Positions 28,655 through 38,252 of a stretch of 64,000 nucleotides of DNA are shown here, in pieces; within the stretch, counting starts at the first letter, position 1, and each line of letters opens with the position of its first letter. Location of the stretch: assembly GCF_029338315.1 (NCBI RefSeq), contig NZ_CP119794.1:992001-1056000 (forward strand), given 5' to 3'. Both the position numbers and the translations under genes were made by a program. The notes below the pieces were generated by a model. That model made no database searches and was not told the origin of the DNA. It saw nothing but the letters and a program-made list of their open reading frames with translations. Source of the DNA: Haloarcula regularis. Lineage in GTDB: Archaea > Halobacteriota > Halobacteria > Halobacteriales > Haloarculaceae.

Positions 28655-28670
28655 TCCAACAATAGTGAAC
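28655..28670 (+). promoter_or_regulatory. Operator-like site TCCAACAATAGTGAAC
   Basis: Fifteen of these sixteen bases match the site at 45501-45516 upstream of the UxaA-like genes (TCCAACGATAGTGAAC). It is one half-site (TCCAA) plus a diverged second half. Likely bound by the IclR regulator encoded at 44522. Confidence 0.5.
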
Positions 28671-28768
28671 GTCTGCCACGGCCGAATCCGGCGTCCCCGG
28701 GCTGAGATAACAGTCGTACCTGTGTTAGCACCTTGGTTTATAGTGTTTTTTCATGACGTGCAGATATT

Positions 28769-28783
28769 TCCAACATTGTTGGA
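28769..28783. promoter_or_regulatory. Perfect palindrome TCCAACATTGTTGGA
   Basis: 15-base perfect palindrome of the form TCCAA-N5-TTGGA, the same form as 45366-45380 and (one mismatch) 44449-44463 around the IclR gene. Candidate regulator binding site. Confidence 0.55.
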
Positions 28784-28936
28784 CAAGTCGACAGTCTCGG
28801 CGGGGTTCCCGCGCACCGCGGCTTGCCACTCAGTCTGAACTACTGTTCATCCAGGCCGGAAACAAGGGAGACCGTCCAGCCCTCGTCGAGAATAGTGCTG
28901 CCCGGTTCTGAACCCGGGAACCACCGGGGAACGGGG

Positions 28937-29703
28937 TTACCGGACCATATAGCCGCCGTCGATGAGGAACGACGACCCCGTAACGTAGGCCGCGGCGTCG
29001 GACGCGAGGTACACCGCCAGCGGCGCGATGTCCTCCGGCGTCCCGAACTCGTCGAGCAGCATCTCAGACTTCCAGGTCTCGATGAGCTCCTCGTCATCGG
29101 TGAGGATGTCAGTCTCGATGTAGCCGGGGTTGATGTTGTTGACGCGGATGCCGTGTTCGGCCCACTCGGAGGCCAGCTGGAGTTTCAGGCCCTCCAGTCC
29201 CCTTTCGAGGCCTGATAGTCGACCTGGCACTGCGGGTAGTTGGCGACGAACGCCGACATCGAGGAGATGTTGACGATGGAGCCGCCGTCGCCGTCGATCA
29301 TCTCCCGGCCGGCGTGTTTCGCGCAGATGAACGCACCGGTCGTGTTGATGTCGAGCGTCTTTTTCCAGTTCTCGAGCGGTTTCTCCTCGGCGGGTTCGTG
29401 GATGGCGATGCCGGCGTTGTTGACCAGGACGTCGACACTCCCGAACCGGTCGACGGTCTCCTCGACCATCGCCTGCACCTCCGCCTCGTCGGTGACGTCG
29501 GTGGGTATCGCGGCCGTCTCGGCACCGGTCTCGTCGGCGATTTCCTCGGCGGCCGCCTGGCCGCTCTCCGCGGTCCGGTTGGCGATGACGACGTTCGCGC
29601 CGACCTCGGCCATACCCGTGGCGATGCCCTTGCCGATGCCGCGGTTGCCGCCGGTCACGATGACCGTCTCTCCGTCGAGTCTGAACCTGTCTAGTACTGA
29701 CAT
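28937..29703 (-). CDS. Short-chain dehydrogenase/reductase, one frameshift
   Basis: 255-residue classical SDR after restoring one G in the run at 29199-29202. The cofactor motif TGGNRGIGKGIA, the NNAG motif, and the catalytic Ser (NISSM) and Y-x-x-x-K (YQASK) are all intact, as is the C-terminal GSSFLIDGGYMV. Probably oxidises a sugar or sugar-acid hydroxyl; position next to a lactaldehyde dehydrogenase-like gene and other sugar genes supports this, but the substrate is unknown. ATG at 29703 with A/T-rich ATATATAAATAT 25 bases upstream. Confidence 0.82.
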
Positions 29704-29882
29704 GCGGGCGGAGTATCTGGCGGTCGATATATAAATATCGGGGCTCGTCAGTCGTACGTGTCGAAGGGTGTCACACCGGTACAACCGCTGGGCGTGCATT
29801 GAGAGGGGCTGCCGGGAGGACTGCGAACGGGCCCCCGGTCGTCACCGACGGGAACGAGCCGCGAGCGAGGAGTACCCGACGC

Positions 29883-31343
29883 TCAGTTCGAGCCGGCCGG
29901 GTTCTCGTAGTTGTGGTAGATGGTCTTCAGCTGCGTGTACTTGAGCATGCCGTACTTGCCGTCCTCGCCCCCGAGGCCGGACTCGTCCCAGCCGATGTGG
30001 TGGCCCTGCCAGGACTCGCCGATGGAGCGGTTGACGTAGGTCTCACCGAACTCCAGCTCGTCGATGACGCGGTTGACCAGCTGGTAGTTGTTGGTAAAGA
30101 GGTACGAGGAGAGGCCGTACTTCGACTCGTTGGCGTACTCGATGGCCTGGTCCATGGAGTCGACCTCGACGACGGGGCTGACCGGGCCGAACACCTCCTC
30201 CTGGATGACGTCCATGTCCTGGGTGACGTCGGTCAGCACGGTCGGCCGGTACCAGTAGCCGTGGTCGAACTGCTCGCCCTCGGGCGGGGAGCCGCCGGTC
30301 CGGAGCGTCGCGCCCTGGTCGACGGCCGTTTTGACGGCGTTCTCGGTCGCCTCGAGCTCGGCGGCGCTGACCTGTGGCCCCATGTCCGGGTCGTCGCGCG
30401 GGTCGCCGACGACGACGTCCTCGGCGGCCTCGACGAGGCGGTCGGTGAACTCCTCGGCGACGTCGGAGTGGACGTAGATGCGCTCGGCGCAGGTACAGAC
30501 CTGGCCGGTGTTGGCGATGCGCGCGGTGAGGACGTCCTCGACGGCCGCCTCGAGGTTCGCGTCCTTCCAGACGATGGCCGGGGCCTTCCCGCCCAGTTCG
30601 AGCGAGACGGGCTTGAGCGAACTCGCGACGCTCTCGTTGATGGCCTTCCCGGTCCCCGTGTCGCCGGTCATGGTGACCATGTCGACGCCGTCGGCGGTGA
30701 CGAGCGTGTCGCCGACCGTCGAGCCGTGGCCCGTGACGAGGTTGACCACGCCGTCGGGCAGGTCGACGTGCTCGTCGATGAGTTCGACGGCACGGACCGT
30801 CGCGAGCGGCGTGTTCGAGCTGGGTTTCGCGACCATGGTGTTGCCCGTCACGAGCGCGGGCGCGGTCTTGCGCATGAACAGCGCGATGGGGTAGTTCCAC
30901 GGGATGATGCCCGCGACGACGCCGTGGGGGCGTCGCTCCAGGGTCAGCTTCTCGCTCGGGAAGTCGCCGGGGACGACGTCGCCCTCGATTCGCCGGTCCC
31001 ACTCCGCCATGTAGTTCGACATGTCCGCCGCGCTCGCGACCTCGCCCATCGCCTGCCCGCGGGGCTTGCCCTGCTCGGCCATGATGAGTTCCGCCAGTTC
31101 CTCCTGGTGGTCCATGAGCACGTCGGCGATGTCACGGACGAGCTGGCCACGTTCGGGTGCGGGGCGGAGCCCCCACTCTTTCTGTGCCTCGTTCGCGGCC
31201 TCGACAGCAGACAGCACCTCGGACTCCGTGGCGTTCGCGATGGTCCCGGCGACCTCCTCCGTTGCCGGGTCAAGCACCTCGATGCGCTCGTCGTTTGCCG
31301 CTTCGATCCACTGTCCGTCGACGTACAGTGTCTGCGAAGACAT
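29883..31343 (-). CDS. Aldehyde dehydrogenase, lactaldehyde dehydrogenase (AldA)-like
   Basis: 486-residue aldehyde dehydrogenase with catalytic Glu in LELGGKAPAIV and Cys in GQVCTCAERIYV. The C-terminal segment GESWQGHHIGWDESGLGG, continuing EDGKYGMLKYTQ, closely follows the distinctive end of E. coli AldA (lactaldehyde/glycolaldehyde dehydrogenase), unlike the semialdehyde dehydrogenase at 25978. Expected reaction: lactaldehyde to lactate, which the lactate-oxidation genes at 32642-35342 could then use. Start MSSQTLYVDG chosen by family N-terminus; a TATA-like TATTAATATT lies just upstream. Confidence 0.82.
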   Translation of the reverse strand: MSSQTLYVDGQWIEAANDERIEVLDPATEEVAGTIANATESEVLSAVEAANEAQKEWGLRPAPERGQLVRDIADVLMDHQEELAELIMAEQGKPRGQAMGEVASAADMSNYMAEWDRRIEGDVVPGDFPSEKLTLERRPHGVVAGIIPWNYPIALFMRKTAPALVTGNTMVAKPSSNTPLATVRAVELIDEHVDLPDGVVNLVTGHGSTVGDTLVTADGVDMVTMTGDTGTGKAINESVASSLKPVSLELGGKAPAIVWKDANLEAAVEDVLTARIANTGQVCTCAERIYVHSDVAEEFTDRLVEAAEDVVVGDPRDDPDMGPQVSAAELEATENAVKTAVDQGATLRTGGSPPEGEQFDHGYWYRPTVLTDVTQDMDVIQEEVFGPVSPVVEVDSMDQAIEYANESKYGLSSYLFTNNYQLVNRVIDELEFGETYVNRSIGESWQGHHIGWDESGLGGEDGKYGMLKYTQLKTIYHNYENPAGSN

Positions 31344-31442
31344 TGTCAGTTTGATTTGCTTCCCGTTCCGTATTAATATTTGCGACAATCTATCACGGTA
31401 CGGAACGCGAGCGAGCCTGGAAGGGCGGCGAAAACCGTGGCT

Positions 31443-32465
31443 CTACATCGAGACCATCGTCTTGACCACGCCCGGGTCCTGTGCGGCCTCGAGCGCCGTC
31501 GTGAGGTCGTCGAAGGAGTACTCGTCGTCGATGATACCCGCCACGTCGACGGCATCCCGCCGGAGCAGGTCCACCGCCTCCGGGTAGGTGTTGCTGTAGC
31601 GGAACGAGCCGTGGATCTTGACCTCCTTGTTCGTGGCCCGGGTGAAGTTGAAGGGGATCTCCTCCTCGCCGATACCGACGCAGGTTATCGTGCCGCCGCG
31701 CCGGACGGCGTCGAGGGCGGCGCCGTAGACCGGCGCGGCCCCGGAGGCCTCGATGACCTTGTCGACGCCCCGGCCGTCCGTGAGGTCCGCGACGGCGCTG
31801 GCGAGGTCACGTTCGGTCACGTCGATGGTGCCCGCGGCGCCGCGGGCCTGGGCACGGTCGAGCTTCGCGTCGACGACGTCGGACATGTAGACGTCGCCGG
31901 CGCCGGCGGCGTGGGCCGCCTCCATCGCGACCATCCCGATGGGGCCCGCGCCCGTGACCAGGACGGTGTCGTTGGACTCGATGCCGGCCTGTCTGCTGGC
32001 GTGGATGCCGACGCTGAGCGGTTCACACAGCGCGCCCTCCGCGGTGGAGACGCTCTCGGGCAGCGTGTAGACGAAGTCCGCCGGCCACGCGACGTACTCG
32101 ACGAACGCGCCGTCGTCCGGGGGCGTGGCCATGAAAGTGATGTCGGCACAGAGGTGGTACTCCCCCCGCTTGCAGAACTCACAGCGACGGCAGGGGACGC
32201 CCGGTTCGATAGCGACCCGGTCGCCGACCGCCGAGCTGTCGACGGCGTCGCCCGTCTCGACGACTTCGCCCGCACACTCGTGACCGAGGACGATTGGGTC
32301 CTCGACGACGAAGTCGCCGATCTTCCCCTCGGTGTAGTAGTGGAGGTCCGACCCGCAGATGCCGACGTCGGCGATCCTGACCAGCACCTCGTCGTCGGCC
32401 GGCGTCGGTCGCTCCCGCTCTTCGAACCGTAACGTCTCGATGTCTGTCATGACGGCCGCTTGCAT
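31443..32465 (-). CDS. Zinc-dependent polyol/sugar dehydrogenase (MDR, sorbitol dehydrogenase-like)
   Basis: 340-residue medium-chain dehydrogenase. Catalytic zinc ligands Cys (GICGSDLHYY) and His-Glu (GHECAGEV), four-cysteine structural zinc site (CRRCEFCKRGEYHLC), and NAD-binding VTGAGPIGMVA are all present. The SDLHYY motif and overall order fit the sorbitol/xylitol dehydrogenase branch. A polyol or sugar hydroxyl is the likely substrate. An alternative start is the second methionine (MTDIETL). Stands 99 bases downstream of nothing on its own strand but reads away from the lactate genes, sharing a divergent region with LutC. Confidence 0.82.
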   Translation of the reverse strand: MQAAVMTDIETLRFEERERPTPADDEVLVRIADVGICGSDLHYYTEGKIGDFVVEDPIVLGHECAGEVVETGDAVDSSAVGDRVAIEPGVPCRRCEFCKRGEYHLCADITFMATPPDDGAFVEYVAWPADFVYTLPESVSTAEGALCEPLSVGIHASRQAGIESNDTVLVTGAGPIGMVAMEAAHAAGAGDVYMSDVVDAKLDRAQARGAAGTIDVTERDLASAVADLTDGRGVDKVIEASGAAPVYGAALDAVRRGGTITCVGIGEEEIPFNFTRATNKEVKIHGSFRYSNTYPEAVDLLRRDAVDVAGIIDDEYSFDDLTTALEAAQDPGVVKTMVSM

Positions 32466-32610
32466 GGCAGGTGAACGTGTGTCGGTCCGCGTGTTAAATC
32501 TTGTCTCGCAGTCGCGGGACCGTCGGACGGCGCGTCCAACGATGATAGACGAGCCGAGTCCCGCGGACGGCCCGAAATCGGTCGAAGACGGTCAGTCACG
32601 GGAGTGCAAG

Positions 32611-32618
32611 TTTTAACT
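32611..32618 (+). promoter_or_regulatory. TATA box of the lactate-utilisation genes
   Basis: TTTTAACT is 24-31 bases upstream of the ATG at 32642, consistent with a leaderless transcript for the LutC and LutB-LutA genes. Confidence 0.6.
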
Positions 32619-32641
32619 ACCGCTGTTCCCAGTATGGGCAT

Positions 32642-33154
32642 ATGAACACCGGGAGCGTAGCGACGTTCGAACAGTCACTGGCGAAGGTGGACGCGACGTC
32701 GACCACCGTCGACCCCGAGGGATTCACGGACGCGCTCGAGGCCGCCATCGAGACACCGGCAGTGGGCGCTCCGTTGCCCTTCGACGACGTCTCGCTCGCG
32801 GACACGAGCGTGACGGTGGACCCGTCCCGGTCGGCCCTCCAAGCCGCCGCCTGTGGCGTGACCGGCAGTCCGCTGGGCATCGCCGAACTGGGAACCGTCG
32901 CCATCGAATCGACCGCCGGCGGCGACGAGCTCGTCTCGCTATACCCGGAGCGCCACGTCGCCGTCGTCCACGCGTCGGACATCGAACCCGACCTGACGGC
33001 GGCGTTCGGGTGGCTGAGCGACCAGTTTGCCGCCGGTCGCCAGTCGTTCGTCATGGCGACGGGACCGAGTGCGACCGGCGACATGGGCGCGCTCGTCCAG
33101 GGGGTCCACGGCCCCTCGACGGAACACGTCATCATCATCGAAGACAATGAGTGA
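32642..33154 (+). CDS. LUD-domain protein, LutC-like lactate utilisation subunit
   Basis: 170-residue LUD-fold protein. The typical segments are visible: ACGVTGSPLGIAELGTVAIE, YPERHVAVVHASDI, and ATGPSATGDMGALVQGVHGP near the C-terminus. LutC works with LutA and LutB to oxidise L-lactate to pyruvate. The stop overlaps the next gene by 8 bases; the two are cotranslated. Shorter than some LutC proteins, but the core is complete. Confidence 0.85.
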   Translation: MNTGSVATFEQSLAKVDATSTTVDPEGFTDALEAAIETPAVGAPLPFDDVSLADTSVTVDPSRSALQAAACGVTGSPLGIAELGTVAIESTAGGDELVSLYPERHVAVVHASDIEPDLTAAFGWLSDQFAAGRQSFVMATGPSATGDMGALVQGVHGPSTEHVIIIEDNE

Positions 33155-35342
33155 ACCAGACCACACCCAGTCGACGAGTACAGGGGCCGGCACCGACCAC
33201 AACGAGATACGGAAGAACACCCAGCTGTTCAACGAACAGCGCTACGACGCCGTCGCGGGCGTCGAGAACTACGAGGACTACCGGACGCAGGCCAGGGAGA
33301 TAAAGGAGGACGCCATCGAGCGACTCCCGGACCTCATCGAGCAAACCCGCCGGGCCGTCGAGGCAAACGGCGGGTCCGTCTACGTCGCCGAGGACGCCGC
33401 CGACGCGACCCGGCACATCGAGGGCCTCCTCGCCGAGGAGGACGCCGAGAGCGTGGTCAAGTCCAAGTCGATGACCACCGAGGAGATTCACCTCAACGAC
33501 GCGCTGGAGGCCGCCGACGTCGACGTCTGGGAGACGGACTTAGGCGAGTTCGTCATCCAGGTGGCAAAGGAGGAGCCGTCCCACATCGTCGGGCCGTCGC
33601 TGCACATCTCCCGCGAGGAGATCACCGAGCTCTTCGAGGCCGAGTTCGACCCCGACGAGCGACTCGACTCGGCGGAGAAGCTCACCGAGTTCGCCCGCGA
33701 GTACCTCGGCGAGCGCATCGAGGCAGCGGACGTCGGCATCACGGGCGCGAACTTCGTGCTGGCCGAGAGCGGGTCCATCGCGCTGGTGACCAACGAGGGC
33801 AACGCCCGCAAGTGCGCTTCGATTCCCGACACCCACATCGCCGTCGGCGGCATCGAGAAGATCATCCCCTCAATCGAGGAGCTGCACCCGTTCGGGGAAC
33901 TGCTCTCCCGGGCCTCGACGGGCCAGGACATCACGCAGTACCTCTCGATCCTGACCCCGCCCGTCGAGACGCCCGCCTTCGACTTCGACGGGGCCGACGA
34001 CCCCACGATGAGCGAGGCCGGCGCGGACCGGGACTTTCACCTCGTGTTGATCGACAACGGCCGGACGGCGATGCGCGAGGACGAGGACCTGCGCGAGACG
34101 CTCTATTGCATCCGCTGTGGCGCGTGTGCGAACTCCTGTGCGAACTTCCAGAGCGTCGGCGGCCACGAGTTCGGCGGCGAGACCTACACCGGGGGCATCG
34201 CCACCGGGTGGGAGGCCGGTATCGAGGGGTTGGACGTCGCCGGCGAGTTCAACGACCTCTGTACGGGGTGTTCCAGCTGTGTCAACGCCTGTCCAGTCAA
34301 GATAGACATCCCCTGGATAAACACCGTCGTCCGGGACCGGCGCAACCACGACGCCGAACCCGACTACGGCGACGTCCTGGTCGACGGCCTGGTCCCCGAC
34401 GAGGAACCGTCCGGCACGCCGCTGCAAAAGCGGTTCTTCGGGAACTTCGAGACGGTGGCGAAACTCGGGAGCGCCACCGCGCCGCTCTCGAACGCCATCG
34501 CGGGGACGAGCCTCGCGCGCAAGGCGATGGACCGCTTCGTCGGCGTCGACGCGCGACGGGACCTGCCGACCTTCGAGCGGACGACGCTCGTCGAATGGGC
34601 GCGCGACCGCACTGAGCAGGTCACGAACCCCGAGCGCCGGGTCGTCCTCTATCCCGACGTGTACACGAACTACGTCCAGACCGAACGGGGCAAGGCCGCC
34701 GTCCGCGTGCTGGAGGCGCTGGGCTGTTCGGTCACCGTCCCCTCGGTGGGCGGGTCCGGGCGCGCCCCCCTCTCCCAGGGGATGCTCGCGACGGCGCGGT
34801 CGAAGGCCGAGGCCGCCGCCGACACGCTGGGCGAGTACGTCGAAGACGGCTACGACGTCGTCGTCGTCGAACCCAGCGACTACGCCATGTTCCAGCGCGA
34901 GTACGAGAAACTGCTGGACGAGTCGGCCTACCACCGCCTCGCGGACGGCAGTTACGAGATCTTCGAGTTCGTCTACGGCCTGCTGGAAAACGGGGCCGAC
35001 GCCGGCGCGTTGCCGGGCGCCGACGGCGCGGGCGTCGCCTACCACAGTCACTGCCAGCAGCGCACGCTCGGCGTCGAGACCTACACCGAGGCCGTCCTGG
35101 CGGACCTGGGTTACGACGTCGTCACCTCCGACGCCGAGTGTTGCGGCATGGCCGGCAGCTTCGGGTACAAGAGCCAGTACTACGACGTCAGTATGGACGT
35201 CGGGGCCGACCTGGCGGCCCAGTTCGACCCGGTGGCCGACGAGCGCACCGTCGTCGCCAGCGGCACCTCGTGCATCGAACAGCTCGACTCGCTGCTGCGC
35301 GCCGAGACGCGCCACCCCATCCAGCTGCTCGACCGGAACTGA
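33147..35342 (+). CDS. LutB-LutA-like fusion: LUD domain, two 4Fe-4S clusters, CCG domains
   Basis: 731 residues. The N-terminal LUD domain (about 1-310, with GITGANFVLAESGSIALVTN) is LutB-like; two 4Fe-4S motifs follow at about 325-390 (CIRCGACANSC and CTGCSSCVNACP). The C-terminal 300 residues carry the LutA/GlpC-type part with YHSHCQQR and ECCGMAGSFGYK. In bacteria LutA and LutB are separate, so this is a fused electron-transferring lactate dehydrogenase subunit. Start is the ATG within the end of LutC. The C-terminal half is homologous to the Fe-S half of the protein at 62387. Confidence 0.87.
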   Translation: MSEPDHTQSTSTGAGTDHNEIRKNTQLFNEQRYDAVAGVENYEDYRTQAREIKEDAIERLPDLIEQTRRAVEANGGSVYVAEDAADATRHIEGLLAEEDAESVVKSKSMTTEEIHLNDALEAADVDVWETDLGEFVIQVAKEEPSHIVGPSLHISREEITELFEAEFDPDERLDSAEKLTEFAREYLGERIEAADVGITGANFVLAESGSIALVTNEGNARKCASIPDTHIAVGGIEKIIPSIEELHPFGELLSRASTGQDITQYLSILTPPVETPAFDFDGADDPTMSEAGADRDFHLVLIDNGRTAMREDEDLRETLYCIRCGACANSCANFQSVGGHEFGGETYTGGIATGWEAGIEGLDVAGEFNDLCTGCSSCVNACPVKIDIPWINTVVRDRRNHDAEPDYGDVLVDGLVPDEEPSGTPLQKRFFGNFETVAKLGSATAPLSNAIAGTSLARKAMDRFVGVDARRDLPTFERTTLVEWARDRTEQVTNPERRVVLYPDVYTNYVQTERGKAAVRVLEALGCSVTVPSVGGSGRAPLSQGMLATARSKAEAAADTLGEYVEDGYDVVVVEPSDYAMFQREYEKLLDESAYHRLADGSYEIFEFVYGLLENGADAGALPGADGAGVAYHSHCQQRTLGVETYTEAVLADLGYDVVTSDAECCGMAGSFGYKSQYYDVSMDVGADLAAQFDPVADERTVVASGTSCIEQLDSLLRAETRHPIQLLDRN

Positions 35343-35512
35343 TAGGGATCGTCGTAGTACTCCATCGATTCTCTCGGGAGAACCGAATCCCTCGACCGGT
35401 CGGACGGCTCGTTCGTCCCGACCGGCTACGGTGAGCCCTATGAGTGGCTGGCCCGCGTCCCGCGCGCAGAGGAGAAAGATTAATAATCGCCGTCTTTGAG
35501 ATAGCTACTATC

Positions 35513-36583
35513 ATGCGAGGTGCTGTACTGAAAGATTATGGCGAACCGCTTGAAATCGAAGAACGAGACACGCCGACGATAGCCGACGACGAGGTGCTCG
35601 TCAAGACGGAAGCGTGTGGCATCTGCCGGAGCGACTGGCACGGCTGGCAGGGCGACTACGCGTGGCTCGAAGGCGGCGCTGTCACGAAGGGCAACATCCT
35701 CGGGCACGAGCCCGCGGGAACCATCTTAGAGACCGGCGACGACATCGAGAACTTCGACGAGGGCGACCAGGTCGTCGTCCCGTTCAACATCGTCTGTGGG
35801 AAGTGCAACAAGTGCCGCGACGGCAACGCCCACATGTGTGAGAACATCCTCCACTACGGGTTCGACGACGCGGCCCAGCCCGGGGCCTTCGGGACCCACC
35901 TGCGCATCCCGAACGCGGACTTCAACCTGGCCCGCATCCCGGAGGGCATCAGCGCCCACGAGATGGCGGGGCTCGGCTGCCGGTATGTCACTTCATACCA
36001 CGCCATCGCGGACCGCTCGGGCATCGACCCCGGCGACTGGGTCGCCGTCCACGGCTGTGGCGGCATCGGCCTCTCGGCGGTCAACGTCGCCGACGCGCTC
36101 GGCGGGAACGTCATCGCCGTCGACCTAGACGACGACAAGCTCGACCTCGCCGAGGAGATGGGCGCGGTCGAGACGGTCAACGCCGCCGACATGGACGACG
36201 TCCCCGGCGAGATACAGACCATAACGAACGGCGGCGCCCAGATCTCCGTCGACGGCCTGGGCATCCGGACGACCTGCCTGAACTCCATCAACAGCGTCGA
36301 ACCGACCGGGACCCACGTCCAGATCGGCATCACGACCTCCGAGGAGGAGGGCCGCATCGACATGCCCATCGACTACATGCTCCACTCGGAGATCGACTGC
36401 ATCACGGCCAAGGGCTTCCAGCCCCACCGCTACGACGAGCTCTTCCGCCTGATGGACAAGGGCAAGATCCAGCCGGACAAGCTGGTCACGAAGCACGTCG
36501 CCCTCGACGACATCAACGACCGTCTCGAGGCGATGACGAACTTCGAGACCAAGGGCGTCGAAGTCATCACCGAGTTCGAGTAA
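35513..36583 (+). CDS. Zinc-dependent alcohol dehydrogenase
   Basis: 356-residue medium-chain dehydrogenase. ACGICRSDWHGWQGDY and GHEPAGT supply catalytic zinc ligands; CGKCNKCRDGNAHMC is the structural zinc loop; VHGCGGIGLSAVN binds the nucleotide. The W-H-G-W variant after the first Cys suggests an alcohol other than polyols. Its ATG follows a purine/A-rich region (AGAAAGATTAATAAT at 35472-35486), a plausible TATA box. It follows the lactate fusion gene by 170 bases, likely as an independent unit. Substrate unknown; propanediol or ethanol-like alcohols are possible. Confidence 0.82.
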   Translation: MRGAVLKDYGEPLEIEERDTPTIADDEVLVKTEACGICRSDWHGWQGDYAWLEGGAVTKGNILGHEPAGTILETGDDIENFDEGDQVVVPFNIVCGKCNKCRDGNAHMCENILHYGFDDAAQPGAFGTHLRIPNADFNLARIPEGISAHEMAGLGCRYVTSYHAIADRSGIDPGDWVAVHGCGGIGLSAVNVADALGGNVIAVDLDDDKLDLAEEMGAVETVNAADMDDVPGEIQTITNGGAQISVDGLGIRTTCLNSINSVEPTGTHVQIGITTSEEEGRIDMPIDYMLHSEIDCITAKGFQPHRYDELFRLMDKGKIQPDKLVTKHVALDDINDRLEAMTNFETKGVEVITEFE

Positions 36584-36761
36584 CGCTCCCGCGGTCACCG
36601 CCGCGATTTTTTCGGGCCGTCACGACCGGCGAGCGGGTGCGCTGCCGGTCGCGTGCGCCGACGCGCGAGGCCGTCCGCGAGCGCGCGGGGAGAGGGAACG
36701 GTGGGCACTTGTCGAGAGGGTACGAACGTCACAGAAACAGTCGGGTGCCGACGCCGCGCGG

Positions 36762-37211
36762 TCAGTTCGTCCCGGTGTCCGGGTCGAAGCTGCAGTCGCC
36801 GACCTTGCCCAGCGACTCGATGGACTCGGGCAGGAAGACGGGCTCGGACTCCGGGATGACCCGGTCGACGGCCGACCCCGGCCGCAGGACGCCGGTGAAC
36901 CGGTACTTGTAGTCGGTGTACAGCGTCGAGTTCTCGGGGACGATGACATAGAGCGTCCCGTACGGTTCCTTCTGGAGGCCCTCTCTGGTGTTGGCACAGA
37001 CGGGGTTCGCGTCCCGGATGATGCCACCCTGGTACCAGCCCTCGACCGTAACTCGCTCCCCGACGTAGCGGTCGGGGTGGTCCTCGATGGCCTGGATGGA
37101 GACGGTCTGCGTGCCGTCCTGGAGCGGGAGGCCGCCGTAGCCGATCTGGACGGCGAAGACGGCCCCGACGACCAGAGCGAGTCCGACCAGAACAGTGCGT
37201 TTGTGGTTCAT
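36762..37211 (-). CDS. Membrane-anchored OB-fold-like protein
   Basis: 149 residues: one N-terminal hydrophobic helix (about 6-28) anchoring an exported domain, whose beta-strand pattern with VGERVTVEGWYQGG and YRFTGVLRPG resembles an OB-fold of the tRNA_anti-like/CcmE kind. It lacks the CcmE heme-binding His motif. Start taken at MNHKRTVL, with a GTG six codons upstream as the alternative. Sits 42 bases beyond the stop of the ABC ATPase gene on the same strand. Role unknown. Confidence 0.65.
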   Translation of the reverse strand: MNHKRTVLVGLALVVGAVFAVQIGYGGLPLQDGTQTVSIQAIEDHPDRYVGERVTVEGWYQGGIIRDANPVCANTREGLQKEPYGTLYVIVPENSTLYTDYKYRFTGVLRPGSAVDRVIPESEPVFLPESIESLGKVGDCSFDPDTGTN

Positions 37212-37253
37212 CGTGGTTCGAGACCCCACGTCGCTGCAGTCGTCACCGACACG

Positions 37254-38027
37254 TCACCCGATCATGAGACGCAGGATGTCCTCGCGCTCGATCTCCTCGC
37301 CCGAGAGGTCCGCGACCTTCTCGCCACGGCGCATGACGATGATGCGGTCGGCGATCTCGCGGACCATCTCCAGGTTGTGACTGACGATGAGGATCGAGTG
37401 GTCCTCCTTGAGGTCGTCGATGGTGTCCATCAGCTTGTTGATGATGTCCTCGGAGAGCGCCGTGAACGGTTCGTCGAGGACGAGAATCGGCGGGTCGGGG
37501 TAGATTGCACGGGCGAACGCGAGAATCTGACGCTCACCACCGGAGAGCAGTTTTGCCTGCTTGTTGACCGGGAGGTCGAACCCGAGCTGGTCGAGCATCA
37601 TCTCACACTCGCGGCGCATCGCCTCCTTGTCGGAGAACTTCAGGAGTCCCCCCAGGTAGTCTTTCGTGATCTGCCGGCCGATGAAAACGTTCTCGAACAC
37701 CGGGCGGATGCCGACCAGCGCCATGTCCTGGTGGACGACGCCGACCTCGGACCCGAGGACATCCTCTTGATTGTTCGGCGTGAGGGTGGTCCCCGACCGG
37801 TACGTTATCTTCCCGTCGTTGATGTTGTGCAGGCCCACGAGGGAGTACAACAGCGTCGACTTGCCCGCGCCGTTGTCGCCGACGAGGGCCACCACCTCGT
37901 TGTCCCCGAGCTCGAGCGAGACGTCGTCGAGTGCCTGCACTGTCCCGAAGTTCTTCGAGACGTTCTCGGCTTTCAACACAGGTTCCTGGGTCGATTCCGT
38001 CGATTCTACGGTCTCTTGACTGGACAT
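37254..38027 (-). CDS. Sugar ABC transporter ATP-binding protein (CUT2 type)
   Basis: 257-residue ATPase with Walker A GDNGAGKST, signature LLSGGERQ, and Walker B ILVLDEP, H-loop in IVSHN. A single ATPase domain, as in FrcA, where RbsA has two. The neighbouring divergent permease and the binding protein complete a ribose/fructose-type (CUT2) importer. Divergent from the permease with 225 bases between; that gap holds A/T-rich promoters on both sides and a half-site TCCAACAGTA at 38210-38219. Confidence 0.88.
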   Translation of the reverse strand: MSSQETVESTESTQEPVLKAENVSKNFGTVQALDDVSLELGDNEVVALVGDNGAGKSTLLYSLVGLHNINDGKITYRSGTTLTPNNQEDVLGSEVGVVHQDMALVGIRPVFENVFIGRQITKDYLGGLLKFSDKEAMRRECEMMLDQLGFDLPVNKQAKLLSGGERQILAFARAIYPDPPILVLDEPFTALSEDIINKLMDTIDDLKEDHSILIVSHNLEMVREIADRIIVMRRGEKVADLSGEEIEREDILRLMIG

Positions 38028-38252
38028 TGATTGTGAGGAATATTGTAGTCCCCCTATTTATATCTACCGTGGACGGGCCGACGGCCGACTGGGCGACGAA
38101 ACCGGGAGACAGCGCCTCATTGCCGACCGATGCGACCCACGGTTGCCAGTTCACGGGCGGCCGACCACGAGTGGTGAATCTACCGCCCCAACCGTGTCTG
38201 TCTGTCTCATCCAACAGTAAGAATAAAATAGCATTACCGTTACAGTGGCCAT

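Larger units (their letters stand above)
28375..28936. other. 562-base gap between convergent genes, with operator-like palindromes
   Basis: No convincing gene; a 44-codon frame from 28574 has no recognisable features. It holds an operator-like site at 28655-28670, a perfect palindrome at 28769-28783, and an A/T-rich TTTATAGTGTTTTTTC at about 28737-28752. Such promoter-type signals between two 3' ends suggest a lost gene or an unrecognised RNA. Confidence 0.55.

Noticed and set aside
28574..28708. 44-codon frame MSRSEEPVDDG as a small gene
   Set aside because: No ribosome-binding site, no TATA at the right distance, and it runs through the operator-like site; composition is unremarkable.
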